Source of the DNA: Treponema sp.
GTDB taxonomy: Bacteria > Spirochaetota > Spirochaetia > Treponematales > Breznakiellaceae
DNA length: 32,780 bases
NCBI GenBank assembly: GCA_031282065.1
Contig: JAITEL010000015.1
Location: 1 to 32,780, forward strand
Direction: 5' to 3'
Shown here piece by piece: positions 9,004 to 16,327 of the stretch (positions are counted from its first letter, which is position 1; each line of letters starts with the position of its first letter). The notes beneath the pieces were generated by a model. It was not told the DNA's origin. It made no database searches and saw nothing but the letters and a program-made list of their open reading frames with translations. The position numbers were made by a program, and so were the translations under genes.

Positions 9004-9739
9004 AGTATGTATAGACGGAAAAGAGACCCTCGCAGAAAAGGACGAATTTGTTTTGGCTCTGGCAAAGAGGGAGGCTATTCTCATACCCACCTTATGCCAC
9101 CACAAGGCCATTGCAGGGCTGGGAAGCTGCCGCCTGTGTATTGTGGAAGTAGATGAAGGGAGGGGCCCCAAGGTGGTGGTCTCCTGTGTCTATCCCCTCA
9201 AGGAGCCTTGCACAATCTTCACCAAAAGCGAAAAAATAATCCGCCTGCGTCGGGGGATCATCTCCATGCTGCGGGACCGGGCGCCTCAAGACCCGTACTT
9301 GCAGCAGCTTTGCACCGAGTATTCGGTTCCCCAGAGCACGCGCTATGTTTTGCCGCCTCAGCTCAAATGCGTGTTATGCGGACGTTGCGCTGCTGCCTGT
9401 GCTGCCCTGGGGAACGGCGCCATTACTACCGTGGGGAGAGGAACCGCTAAAAAGGTCTCCACTCCCTACGACAGTGCTTCTGCGGACTGCATAGGCTGTG
9501 GGGCCTGCGCCCAGGTCTGCCCGGTACATGCCATTACCTGTACCGAAACACGGGATACCCGAAGCCTTTGGAACAAGACCTTCAGGCTCGTCCCCTGCGA
9601 AAAGTGCGGTGTCCCCTTTACGACCCAAGAAGCGCTAGACCTGGTCAGGGAAAAGACCCTTCCCGGTACACATGCGAATTTGGGGCTTTGTCCAGATTGC
9701 AGAAAAAAGGAGGTCCTCCTTACTACAAGGCGTCTATAA
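8996..9739 (+). CDS. HoxU/NuoG N-terminal-like iron-sulfur subunit without catalytic domain
   Basis: A 247-aa FeS protein. Cys34, Cys45, Cys48 and Cys64 form a plant-type [2Fe-2S] site. The next segment occupies the place of the His-Cys [4Fe-4S] domain but lacks the usual H-x3-C-x2-C motif. Two ferredoxin-type sites follow (Cys125/128/131/135 and Cys165/168/171/175). The C-terminus has an extra pair of CxxC motifs (Cys201/204 and Cys232/235) that could bind zinc or another cluster. It stops where HydA/HndD would continue into the H-cluster domain, and no trace of such a domain is seen after 9739. The ATG overlaps the upstream gene by 8 nt and has GGAGGAGGT before it. It probably joins the diaphorase to CooF. 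Confidence 0.88.
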   Translation: MLEVCIDGKETLAEKDEFVLALAKREAILIPTLCHHKAIAGLGSCRLCIVEVDEGRGPKVVVSCVYPLKEPCTIFTKSEKIIRLRRGIISMLRDRAPQDPYLQQLCTEYSVPQSTRYVLPPQLKCVLCGRCAAACAALGNGAITTVGRGTAKKVSTPYDSASADCIGCGACAQVCPVHAITCTETRDTRSLWNKTFRLVPCEKCGVPFTTQEALDLVREKTLPGTHANLGLCPDCRKKEVLLTTRRL

Positions 9740-9747
9740 AGGCCCGT

Positions 9748-9778
9748 CACGGGAAGAGCAATGCTGTTTTTTCCCGTG
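9748..9778 (+). terminator. Hairpin after the CODH operon
   Basis: CACGGGAA (9748-9755) pairs perfectly with TTCCCGTG (9771-9778), 8 nt after the last stop codon of the operon. The loop contains T6, but there is no T-tract beyond the stem, so termination is plausible rather than certain. The remaining stretch to 10032 has no gene; it holds two GAAGCTACCG repeats (about 9799 and 9841) and presumably the promoter of the AraC-family gene. Confidence 0.45.
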
Positions 9779-10032
9779 TAAACCCGCCTTTCAGTTCGGA
9801 AGCTACCGGACTATGCTCGGAAGGTATCCGGGTATGCCCAGAAGCTACCGTTGCTTCTCTCCTTTCCCTACCGAACTCATGTGATTTTAACCTGTCATGT
9901 TCAAACTCGATATTAAATAGAGCATTTTTAGCCATTTGGAGTAGACAAATGCCTAGGGAATAGCTAGGTTATTAGACTAGACTAACTAATAGGTACCGAT
10001 ACATAAGATGGGGAAAGAGGAAGATTGACGAA

Positions 10033-11013
10033 ATGAATGGAGATGAACAATTTACCGCCTTGGAAAAGGCTACAAGCAGTATGGATGCTGTTCGTATCAC
10101 CGACAGGACAGTCGATAGTATTACCCTGCAATACAAAAGTGCCGGAGGTATTGGGACGGTACGCCGGTTTGCGCTGTTTCCCGGTATCTTTTTGGGTTTC
10201 AATGATGTGGAAACAAGTTCTTTTCCCCGATTCAAAGGATCGCTCATAGAGGGAGTTAAAATCAATTTTTGCATTGATGGTCGCTGTGAGGTAAAGATGT
10301 CCGATGGTATATACCTGTTTCTTGAAGCAGGAGATGTTAGTGTTAGCAGTCTTACCATATCCGATAATTTTTCATTGCCCTATGATCGGTACCACGGCAT
10401 TGAATTACAAATTTACGATTCAGCGCTGAAACAGACTCTGCCGTCCTTGCTGGATACCTGTGGCATTGATCTGCTCTCTATTTGCAAAAAATTTTCTTCT
10501 GTCTCTCATCATTTTGTTACCAAGGCAAGTGAAAAAATCACATCGGTCTTTCTGGCTATGACCGATGTGGTTCCCGGATGTGAACTTGCGTATCTCCGGT
10601 TAAAAGTGACGGAACTCTTGTTCCTGCTTATGTATACGGAAATACCCATTGAAAAGGACCGGAGATATTTTTTTACCATGGGACAGATAAAAATAGCAAA
10701 GCAGGTTATGCACAGGATCACCACAGATTTAAGTGAACATCACTCCATCGAAAAATTGGCGCAAAGATTCAGCATAAGCCCCTCCTCCCTTAATAAGTAT
10801 TTCTGTGGAGTCTACGGGAAAAGCATATCCTCCTATCTTCGCGGCAAGCGTATGAATAAGGCAGCGGAATATTTGGAAAAAAGCAGGTATCCCATTGCGG
10901 ATATTGCGCTCATGATAGGATATGAAAACGCCAGTAAGTTTGCAGCGGTTTTTAAGGCAGCCAAGGGGCAAAGTCCTTTGGAATACCGGCGCCGGTATAA
11001 AGTTTTGATATAG
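10033..11013 (+). CDS. AraC-family transcriptional regulator
   Basis: A 326-aa DNA-binding regulator. The C-terminal ~90 residues form the double helix-turn-helix AraC/XylS domain: SIEKLAQRFSISPSSLNKYF for the first HTH and YPIADIALMIGYENASKFAA for the second, ending in QSPLEYRRR. The N-terminal ~220 residues have no motif I can name. This N-terminal arrangement, with a segment like KINFCIDGRCEVKM, is seen in AraC proteins of anaerobes that respond to unknown effectors. The ATG at 10033 is preceded by a GAGGA purine run some 12 nt away, so the start is only moderately certain. It lies between the CODH operon and a lipoprotein gene on the same strand; its targets are unknown. Confidence 0.9.
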   Translation: MNGDEQFTALEKATSSMDAVRITDRTVDSITLQYKSAGGIGTVRRFALFPGIFLGFNDVETSSFPRFKGSLIEGVKINFCIDGRCEVKMSDGIYLFLEAGDVSVSSLTISDNFSLPYDRYHGIELQIYDSALKQTLPSLLDTCGIDLLSICKKFSSVSHHFVTKASEKITSVFLAMTDVVPGCELAYLRLKVTELLFLLMYTEIPIEKDRRYFFTMGQIKIAKQVMHRITTDLSEHHSIEKLAQRFSISPSSLNKYFCGVYGKSISSYLRGKRMNKAAEYLEKSRYPIADIALMIGYENASKFAAVFKAAKGQSPLEYRRRYKVLI

Positions 11014-11019
11014 TGCTCT

Positions 11020-11038
11020 TAGTTAGCAATGCTAACTA
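11020..11038. promoter_or_regulatory. Perfect palindrome between regulator and lipoprotein genes
   Basis: TAGTTAGC-AAT-GCTAACTA is a perfect 8-bp inverted repeat with a 3-nt centre, 7 nt after the AraC-family stop and 24 nt before the lipoprotein ATG. No T-tract follows, so an operator or short mRNA hairpin is more likely than a terminator. Confidence 0.45.
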
Positions 11039-11061
11039 CCATATAGTTTAGGAGGTTCTTT

Positions 11062-11835
11062 ATGAAAAGAACATGTTGGCTGATACCGGTTATTTGGGTA
11101 TCCTTAGGTTTTCTCGGCTGTCCTGCCGATGATACCGGTGAAGCGATTTGGCTTGCGAATCTCGCCAACCCGTTTTTGGGGAAGTGGGAGTCCGATATTC
11201 CCAGCGCGGAGGCGACCATCAGATTTGAGTTTAAACAAAACGGGACGTTCACCTGTGAATTCCCTGTAGGCCCGGACCCGGATGACACCATGACCGCTAC
11301 CGGCGGGTATCTGGTCAAGGACAATGTGCAGGTTACGTTTATGTCCTTTGACGAGGGCATAGGGGGCTACACCTTTACGGCTGCGGACAACAACACCATA
11401 AACGTAACCGAGATTGAGGAAGTAAAGGACGGTACTGTTGTTTCCGGCAATACCGCCCCATTTACCCGTGTGTCCGGTTCGGCGGTCAATAAGGATGATA
11501 AGTCCTTTGTGTTAAGCAACACGCTTATCGGCGGAAAATGGACAGCCAACGGGACGGTGTATCAGTTTAGAGATGATGGCACGGCAACTATGACAGCCGG
11601 CAATCAATCGTCGGAAATCGCCTATTTTGCCTTTTATGACCAGGGGATCGAAACAGATGTTCTGGTTACGTTCATACCGACCACCAAGGCCTTTACCGCC
11701 TATGCGTTTACCGCACCGAAGACGAGCAATGCCCCTACCACTACCATGAAAGAAATCACGGAGGTAACAATGAGCGAACAGGGGGAGTTGTCCGCAACGT
11801 ATGGTGAAGCGGTAATCTTTACCCACAGCAATTAG
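11062..11835 (+). CDS. Predicted lipoprotein with two lipocalin-like repeats
   Basis: A 257-aa exported protein. The N-terminus MKRTCWLIPVIWVSLGFLGC is a signal peptide ending in a loose spirochaete lipobox (FLG-C20), so lipidation at Cys20 is predicted. The mature part has two similar beta-rich units, each opening with a G-K-W motif (NPFLGKWESDIP near residue 34 and LIGGKWTANG near 155) and followed by strand pairs, like small lipocalin-type repeats often seen in Treponema lipoproteins. The ATG has a strong AGGAGG about 6 nt upstream. The preceding AraC-family gene may control it, since only 48 nt separate them. The ligand and the membrane side are unknown. Confidence 0.8.
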   Translation: MKRTCWLIPVIWVSLGFLGCPADDTGEAIWLANLANPFLGKWESDIPSAEATIRFEFKQNGTFTCEFPVGPDPDDTMTATGGYLVKDNVQVTFMSFDEGIGGYTFTAADNNTINVTEIEEVKDGTVVSGNTAPFTRVSGSAVNKDDKSFVLSNTLIGGKWTANGTVYQFRDDGTATMTAGNQSSEIAYFAFYDQGIETDVLVTFIPTTKAFTAYAFTAPKTSNAPTTTMKEITEVTMSEQGELSATYGEAVIFTHSN

Positions 11836-11863
11836 AAGAGCGGTTAAAAAGCCCGGCGGTATG

Positions 11864-11938
11864 CTATGGGAGTTTCGTAGTATGCTACGGAATTTCCATA
11901 GCATACTAGGGAAACTCCATAGGGTATCTGGTATTTTT
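11864..11938 (+). terminator. Nested hairpin with T-tract after the lipoprotein gene
   Basis: An inner 14-bp stem (11879-11892 with 11894-11907, one mismatch) is enclosed by an outer stem (CTATGGGAGTTT at 11864-11875 with AAACTCCATAG at 11912-11922, one bulged G). T5 at 11934-11938 lies 12 nt beyond. The arms are built from three related TATGCTA units in alternating orientation, so it may be a small palindromic repeat doing duty as a terminator. Confidence 0.5.
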
Positions 11939-12004
11939 GGTAAAGGATATACCGGTTACTTTCGAACATTCTTTTGGTAAAATTTCAGAAAAATACCTTG
12001 TCTA

Positions 12005-12107
12005 ATGCCCGTTTGGTTTATACTACGCACTGAAACAAGAAGAGGGCTCGTGTTTTGAATCCCGGGATTCATGGGTAAGCGCTCTCAAAGACCCAAAATC
12101 AGGGCAT
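12005..12107 (+). other. Candidate structured RNA domain upstream of the moeB-like gene
   Basis: ATGCCC (12005-12010) can pair with GGGCAT (12102-12107), and the adjoining TTTGG with CCAAA, giving an 11-bp closing helix with an internal loop around about 80 nt. Inside are the perfect palindrome GAATCCCGGGATTC and the string GGGTAAGCGCTCTCAAAG, which closely resembles GGGTAAGCCCCTCAAAG in the second structure at 12172-12213. I could not match it to TPP, T-box, cobalamin, 6S, tmRNA or RNase P motifs. It could be part of a leader RNA or a small RNA. Confidence 0.35.
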
Positions 12108-12171
12108 GGAACTCAGTTGTTGGAGTAAGTACGCGTCTTGATTGGAAGCTCCCTTACATGTATTAATGAAT

Positions 12172-12213
12172 GAGGGGCCTGCCGTGGGTAAGCCCCTCAA
12201 AGCGGGCCGGCAG
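12172..12213 (+). promoter_or_regulatory. Candidate pseudoknot or alternating-hairpin leader element
   Basis: GAGGGGC (12172-12178) pairs with GCCCCTC (12192-12198). The loop segment CTGCCG (12179-12184) pairs with CGGCAG (12208-12213). The two helices interleave, so they form either an H-type pseudoknot or two mutually exclusive hairpins. It lies about 70 nt before the moeB-like start codon. The arrangement is typical of compact riboswitches, but the class is not identified. The rest of 11939-12285 shows nothing else. Confidence 0.4.
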
Positions 12214-12285
12214 TGCCCCCTTTGTCGATCTCGTGGCGGTCAACAGCGCATAAACCGCTGGAACGTACTATAGTAAGGAGACACG

Positions 12286-13113
12286 ATGGCTTTTACCGAT
12301 GCACAACTGGAACGGTATTCCCGGCATATCATCCTGAAAGAGGTGGGTGTTAAGGGACAGAAAAAACTCATGGAAGGCCGGGTGCTTATCATCGGCGCCG
12401 GGGGCCTTGGAGCGCCGGCAGCGATGTACCTGGCGGCTGCCGGGGTCGGCACGATTGGTATTGCCGATGCGGATGTGGTGGATCTTTCGAACCTTCAGCG
12501 GCAGATCATCCACGCCACCAAGGATATAGGCAAACCCAAGGTGCAGTCTGCCAAAGAAACCATGCAGGAGATGAACCGCGATGTGGAGGTGGTGAGCTAC
12601 CACGAATGGATCAACGCCTCCAATATCACGGATATTATCAATGATAAAAACTACGATGTTATCATTGACGGAACGGATAATTTCCCCGTGAAATTTCTCA
12701 TCAACGATGCCTGTGTGATGCTGAAAAAGCCCTTTGTCCATGCAGGGATCATCCGGTTCCGGGGGCAGCTTTTGACCTACATCCCGGGGAAAGGCCCTTG
12801 TTACCGTTGTGTGTTTCAAAACCCGCCTCCCCCGGATGCGGTCCCTACCTGCCGTCAGGCTGGGGTTCTGGGGGTTATGGGCGGGGTCATCGGTACCTTA
12901 CAAGCCACGGAGGCATTGAAATACCTCCTGGGCCTTTCAGGGCTCCTCAATGGCTTCCTCCTCACATACGACGCCCTCACCATGGAGTTTCGGAAGGTAA
13001 AACTGGCGGTCAATCCCCGGTGCCCGGTATGCGGTAGTGCGCCCAGCATCACCACCCTGATCGATTATGAGCAAGGGGTATGCGACTTACGCTCTGACCA
13101 TAGTGCAGGGTGA
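12286..13113 (+). CDS. HesA/MoeB/ThiF-family adenylyltransferase (E1-like)
   Basis: A 275-aa cytoplasmic enzyme that adenylates the C-terminal glycine of a ubiquitin-like sulfur carrier (MoaD or ThiS type). The Rossmann nucleotide loop GAGGLG is at residues 37-42, followed by SNLQRQIIHATKDIGKPK and DGTDNFPVKFLIND for ATP-Mg. The zinc site is Cys172/Cys175 (CYRC) with Cys246/Cys249 (CPVC), and the candidate catalytic cysteine is Cys189 in PTCRQAG. There is no rhodanese domain. The ATG has TAAGGAG upstream. No thi, moa or mec genes are adjacent, so the choice between molybdopterin, thiamine or another sulfur pathway is open. It may be controlled by the leader structures upstream and ends at a shared terminator. 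Confidence 0.9.
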   Translation: MAFTDAQLERYSRHIILKEVGVKGQKKLMEGRVLIIGAGGLGAPAAMYLAAAGVGTIGIADADVVDLSNLQRQIIHATKDIGKPKVQSAKETMQEMNRDVEVVSYHEWINASNITDIINDKNYDVIIDGTDNFPVKFLINDACVMLKKPFVHAGIIRFRGQLLTYIPGKGPCYRCVFQNPPPPDAVPTCRQAGVLGVMGGVIGTLQATEALKYLLGLSGLLNGFLLTYDALTMEFRKVKLAVNPRCPVCGSAPSITTLIDYEQGVCDLRSDHSAG

Positions 13114-13130
13114 AAAAGGCACAACCCAGG

Positions 13131-13152
13131 AAGGGGGCCGAGAGGCCCCCTT
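13131..13152. terminator. Bidirectional terminator between moeB-like gene and accA
   Basis: AAGGGGGCC-GAGA-GGCCCCCTT is a 9-bp perfect stem with a GNRA loop between convergent genes. It covers two bases of the accA stop codon region, and TTT/CTTTTTC runs follow on either side at a distance. The same GC-rich hairpin design recurs at 23660, 25950 and 32176. Confidence 0.7.
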
Positions 13153-14080
13153 AACTTTCGTTCCAGTGGCCTATTTTGCGGATCTTCTGATTCCGGTAGC
13201 GGACCAGGACCGAGGGGTTGCGGTTGCCCAGATCTTGCAGCTCTTTCACCAGGATCTGCTTGATAGCCCCGGCAGCAGCAGCCGGATCCTGATGGGCCCC
13301 TCCGGGAGGCTCCGGTATGATCCCATTAATCACCTTGAAATCCAAAAGATCCCCGCTGGTGATCCGCAGCATGGCCGCGGCGTCTTTTGCCCGGGCTGCG
13401 TCCCTAAGCAGGAGGGAAGCGCAGCCTTCAGGGCTTATCACCGAATAGATGGCATTTTCCAGCATGTAAATCTTATCCCCCACACAAAGCCCCAGCGCGC
13501 CTCCAGAGCCTCCTTCCCCAATGATGATACACAGGATGGGCGTTTTCAGCTGGCTGAAATCCCGGAGGTTCCGGGCAATGGCTTCTCCAATACCCCGTTC
13601 CTCTGCACCTAAGCCCGGATAGGCTCCGGAGGTATCCACAAAGGTAACGATGGGCCGCCGGAATTTCTCCGCCTGCTTTGCCAGGCGCAGGGCCTTGCGG
13701 TAGCCTTCAGGGTTGGCCATGCCGTGGTTGCGGTACATGTTCTCTTTCAGGGTACGGCCCTTCTGGTTTGCTAGAATGGTAACCGGCCGGCCTTCCAGGA
13801 AGCCCAGCCCCCCTATCAGAGCCGGATCATCCCCAAAGGAGCGGTCTCCATGCAGTTCAATGAAACCGGTAAAAATCCGCTGTATGTAATCCAGGGCATA
13901 GGGCCGCTCAGGATGCCGGGCCAGTTCAACCCGCTTCCAGGCTGCTTCGGCCTTGTCTCCTGCCTGTATCTTCTTTTGCAGCTCCTTAAGGGTTTCAGCG
14001 GCATCAATACCCGATTCCTGGACCAGTTTGCGTAACTCTTCGACCTTCTCGTGGAGGGCCGCCATACCGGGATTATTCAC
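13151..14080 (-). CDS. accA: Acetyl-CoA carboxylase carboxyltransferase subunit alpha
   Basis: A 309-aa subunit that, with AccD, transfers the carboxyl group from biotin to acetyl-CoA to make malonyl-CoA. Family features are the N-terminal helical stretch EKVEELRKLVQESG, the block ALIGGLGFLEGRPVTILANQ, VDTSGAYPGLGAEERGIGEA, and the oxyanion/acyl-CoA loops GEGGSGGALGL and YSVISPEGCASLL. The start is the GTG at 14080, which overlaps the accD TGA by 4 nt and has AAGGAGG 7 nt upstream. The upstream in-frame extension runs through accD coding sequence and is not real. It is the last gene of the fab-acc operon and is followed by a hairpin terminator. Confidence 0.95.
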   Translation of the reverse strand: MNNPGMAALHEKVEELRKLVQESGIDAAETLKELQKKIQAGDKAEAAWKRVELARHPERPYALDYIQRIFTGFIELHGDRSFGDDPALIGGLGFLEGRPVTILANQKGRTLKENMYRNHGMANPEGYRKALRLAKQAEKFRRPIVTFVDTSGAYPGLGAEERGIGEAIARNLRDFSQLKTPILCIIIGEGGSGGALGLCVGDKIYMLENAIYSVISPEGCASLLLRDAARAKDAAAMLRITSGDLLDFKVINGIIPEPPGGAHQDPAAAAGAIKQILVKELQDLGNRNPSVLVRYRNQKIRKIGHWNES

Positions 14081-14883
14081 CGGGGCGCCTCCTTGAGGGC
14101 AGCCCCATGCCGGGGAACGCGGCTGTGAAGATCCAAAAGCTGCGCGAGGAGGAGCCGCTGATCTTTGCGGCTTACAATGAGATCCACAAAACCCCGTTCC
14201 TGTTGGAATTCCGCGCACTGGAAGCCTTCAGGCAGGCTGGAGCGTATGGTCCCTTCGATAACCCGGGGGCCGGCAAAGCCGATGAGCGCCCCGGGTTCAG
14301 CCAGGGTAATATCCGCCAGCATGGCAAAGGAGGCGGTAACCCCTCCGGTAGTGGGGTCGCAGAGCACGATAAAAAAGGGAAGCCCTGCCTTATCCAGTTC
14401 TGCGGCAGCACTGGAGGTTTTCGCCATCTGCAGGAGGGAGAATATCCCCTCCTGCATCCGGGCGCCTCCTGAGGTGGTATAGATCACCACCGGCAGCCCT
14501 TCCTCCGCAGCCTTGAGCAAGGCCCGGCTGACCTTTTCTCCCACCACTGAACCCATAGAGCCTCCCATAAAGGCAAAGGACATAAGAGCGAGGATGAGGG
14601 GCCTTCCTGCCAGTAAACACCGCCCGGTGATGACCGCATCTTTCATTTGGGACTTGGCTTCCGCCTCACAGAGCTTTTCCTCATACCCCCACAGATCAAT
14701 GGGGTTAAGGGAGCGCAGATTTGCGGAAAACTCCTGAAAGGTCCCGGGATCCGTGAGGTAGGCTATGCGCTCCAGCGGTTCCATCCGGTAATGATGGCCG
14801 CAGCCCGGACAGGTCTTGAGGGCTTCTGCAATGGCCTGGGGGCTGTACCGGTTCTTGCAGATCGGGCAGGGTTCAGCGGGCAT
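14077..14883 (-). CDS. accD: Acetyl-CoA carboxylase carboxyltransferase subunit beta
   Basis: A 268-aa partner of AccA. The N-terminus holds the expected four-cysteine zinc ribbon (CPICKN near residue 5, CPGCGHHYRM near 26), then the crotonase-fold core with LMSFAFMGGSMGSVVGEK, TTSGGARMQEGIFSLLQMAK, VLCDPTTGGVTASFAML and AEPGALIGFAGPRVI. The ATG at 14883 gives the normal N-terminus MPAEPCPICKN and is preceded by GGGAGA. It overlaps the end of accC by 11 nt, so the two are probably translationally coupled. Confidence 0.95.
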   Translation of the reverse strand: MPAEPCPICKNRYSPQAIAEALKTCPGCGHHYRMEPLERIAYLTDPGTFQEFSANLRSLNPIDLWGYEEKLCEAEAKSQMKDAVITGRCLLAGRPLILALMSFAFMGGSMGSVVGEKVSRALLKAAEEGLPVVIYTTSGGARMQEGIFSLLQMAKTSSAAAELDKAGLPFFIVLCDPTTGGVTASFAMLADITLAEPGALIGFAGPRVIEGTIRSSLPEGFQCAEFQQERGFVDLIVSRKDQRLLLAQLLDLHSRVPRHGAALKEAPR

Positions 14884-16210
14884 GAGAAGTCTCCCGGGGA
14901 AGCGGCTTTTCCAAGTCCTCGTAAGAGGCCGTACCGAAGCGGCCGGAACGGAAGCGGCTGTCTTGCAGGATCCCCAGGTGTTCTGCGCGGTTGGTGGGTA
15001 TGCCCTCAATCCGCAGTTCTGCCAGGGCGCGAGCCATGCGGGCCAGGACCTGTTCCCGGTCCGGCCCGTGGACTATGACTTTTCCTACCAGGGCGTCATA
15101 GTGGGGGGGCACCGTACAGCCGGCATACAAACAACTGTCCACGCGGACTCCGGGCCCTCCGGGCAGGTGCAGCGCGCGCACCCTTCCGGGACTGAGGGCG
15201 TTGATACGGCACTCCATAGCCCAGCCCTGGAGCCGTATGGCCTTTGGCTCCATGTCCATGCGGCCCTCGGTACATGCGAGGATCTGTTCCCGCACAATAT
15301 CCGTGCCGGTGATACATTCGCTCACCGGATGTTCCACCTGAAGGCGGGGGTTTACTTCCATAAAATAAAATGCCTCCTTATCAACCAGAAATTCGATGGT
15401 TCCTGCTCCCCGGTACGCCAGTGCTTGAAAGAGCGTGACGGCTCCCCGGTACATCTGTTCCCGCATAGCCGCGCTTACCCCGGGGGAAGGGCTTTCTTCA
15501 ATGAGTTTCTGATGGTTTTTCTGCACCGAACAGTCCCGTTCCCCTAAGACCGCCACCTCCCCTGCGGCAAGCACCTGGACTTCCACATGCCGGGGATTGT
15601 ACAGGTAGCGCTCGATAAAAACGCGCTGATCCGCAAAATTCGCGGCCGCTTCTGCCTGGGCTATGGCCAGTTGTGCAGGTAATTCCCCTTCCTCCTGGAC
15701 CACCCGCATACCCTTACCGCCGCCGCCGGCAGCGGCCTTGAGGATCACCGGAAAACCCAGGGCCCGCACGGCTTCCAGGGCCTGGGCAGGATCTTCCACC
15801 GCGGTCTTCGTACCGGGTGTTACCGGGAGGCCGAAGCCCTGCGCCGCAGCTCGTGCCTGGACCTTATCGCCCAAGAGGGCCAGGAGCTTAGGATCAGGCC
15901 CAATGAAGCAAAGGCCCGTATCCAGGACCAAACGGGCAAAGTCAGGATTTTCCGAAAGAAAGCCCACCCCCGGATGCAGGGCGTCGCAGCCCGTATGGAG
16001 CGCGGCCATGATGAGGTTATTTCCCAGGAGGTAGCTCTGGGCTGAAGGAGGAGGCCCTATACATACCGCTTTATCTGCCAGCCGCACATGCAGGCCCTCC
16101 CGGTCGGCCGTGGAATACACGGCTACGGTTTCTATCCCCATTTCCCGGCAGGTCCTGATGATACGGACCGCAATTTCCCCCCGGTTCGCAATGAGCAGCC
16201 GTTTAATCAT
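14873..16210 (-). CDS. accC: Biotin carboxylase
   Basis: A 445-aa ATP-grasp enzyme that carboxylates the biotin on AccB using bicarbonate and ATP. It starts MIKRLLIANRGEIAVRIIR, as usual. The ATP-binding glycine loop KAAAGGGGKGMRVV, the catalytic ERDCSVQKNHQKLIEE and the MEVNPRLQVEHPVSE block are all present, and the length equals the family norm. GGAGGG lies just before tandem ATGs at 16213 and 16210; the second gives better spacing and the family N-terminus. The frame stays open 31 codons further upstream because the 21-bp repeat there is in phase (MYGVIPY heptads), but that part is unlikely to be translated. Confidence 0.96.
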   Translation of the reverse strand: MIKRLLIANRGEIAVRIIRTCREMGIETVAVYSTADREGLHVRLADKAVCIGPPPSAQSYLLGNNLIMAALHTGCDALHPGVGFLSENPDFARLVLDTGLCFIGPDPKLLALLGDKVQARAAAQGFGLPVTPGTKTAVEDPAQALEAVRALGFPVILKAAAGGGGKGMRVVQEEGELPAQLAIAQAEAAANFADQRVFIERYLYNPRHVEVQVLAAGEVAVLGERDCSVQKNHQKLIEESPSPGVSAAMREQMYRGAVTLFQALAYRGAGTIEFLVDKEAFYFMEVNPRLQVEHPVSECITGTDIVREQILACTEGRMDMEPKAIRLQGWAMECRINALSPGRVRALHLPGGPGVRVDSCLYAGCTVPPHYDALVGKVIVHGPDREQVLARMARALAELRIEGIPTNRAEHLGILQDSRFRSGRFGTASYEDLEKPLPRETSHAR

Positions 16211-16231
16211 CATCCCTCCGTATGGTGCAGC

Positions 16232-16315
16232 TTCGTACCGGTACGGGATGACTCCGTACAAGTACGGGATAGTTCCGTACATGTACGGGATGACTCCATA
16301 CATGTACGGGATGGT
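16232..16315. repeat. Four tandem 21-bp repeats between accB and accC
   Basis: Four units of 21 bp (16232-16252, 16253-16273, 16274-16294, 16295-16315) share a palindromic core of the form CGTACATGTACGGGAT. Within units the central GTAC palindrome is conserved while the middle two bases vary (CC-GG, CA-AG, CA-TG). They fill most of the 117-nt gap between the accB stop and the accC start. They could form mRNA hairpins that adjust accB:accC expression, or bind protein as DNA. Confidence 0.85.
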
Positions 16316-16327
16316 GAAGAGGAGCTC

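Noticed and set aside
11939-12285. TPP riboswitch, T-box, 6S RNA or tmRNA
   Set aside because: The diagnostic conserved strings of these classes (for example CTGAGA with its partner block for TPP, or the T-box TGG sequence) are absent, so only an unclassified structure is reported.
16211-16303. 31-residue N-terminal extension of AccC
   Set aside because: The extension is only the translated 21-bp repeat; the family N-terminus and ribosome-binding site place the start at 16210.
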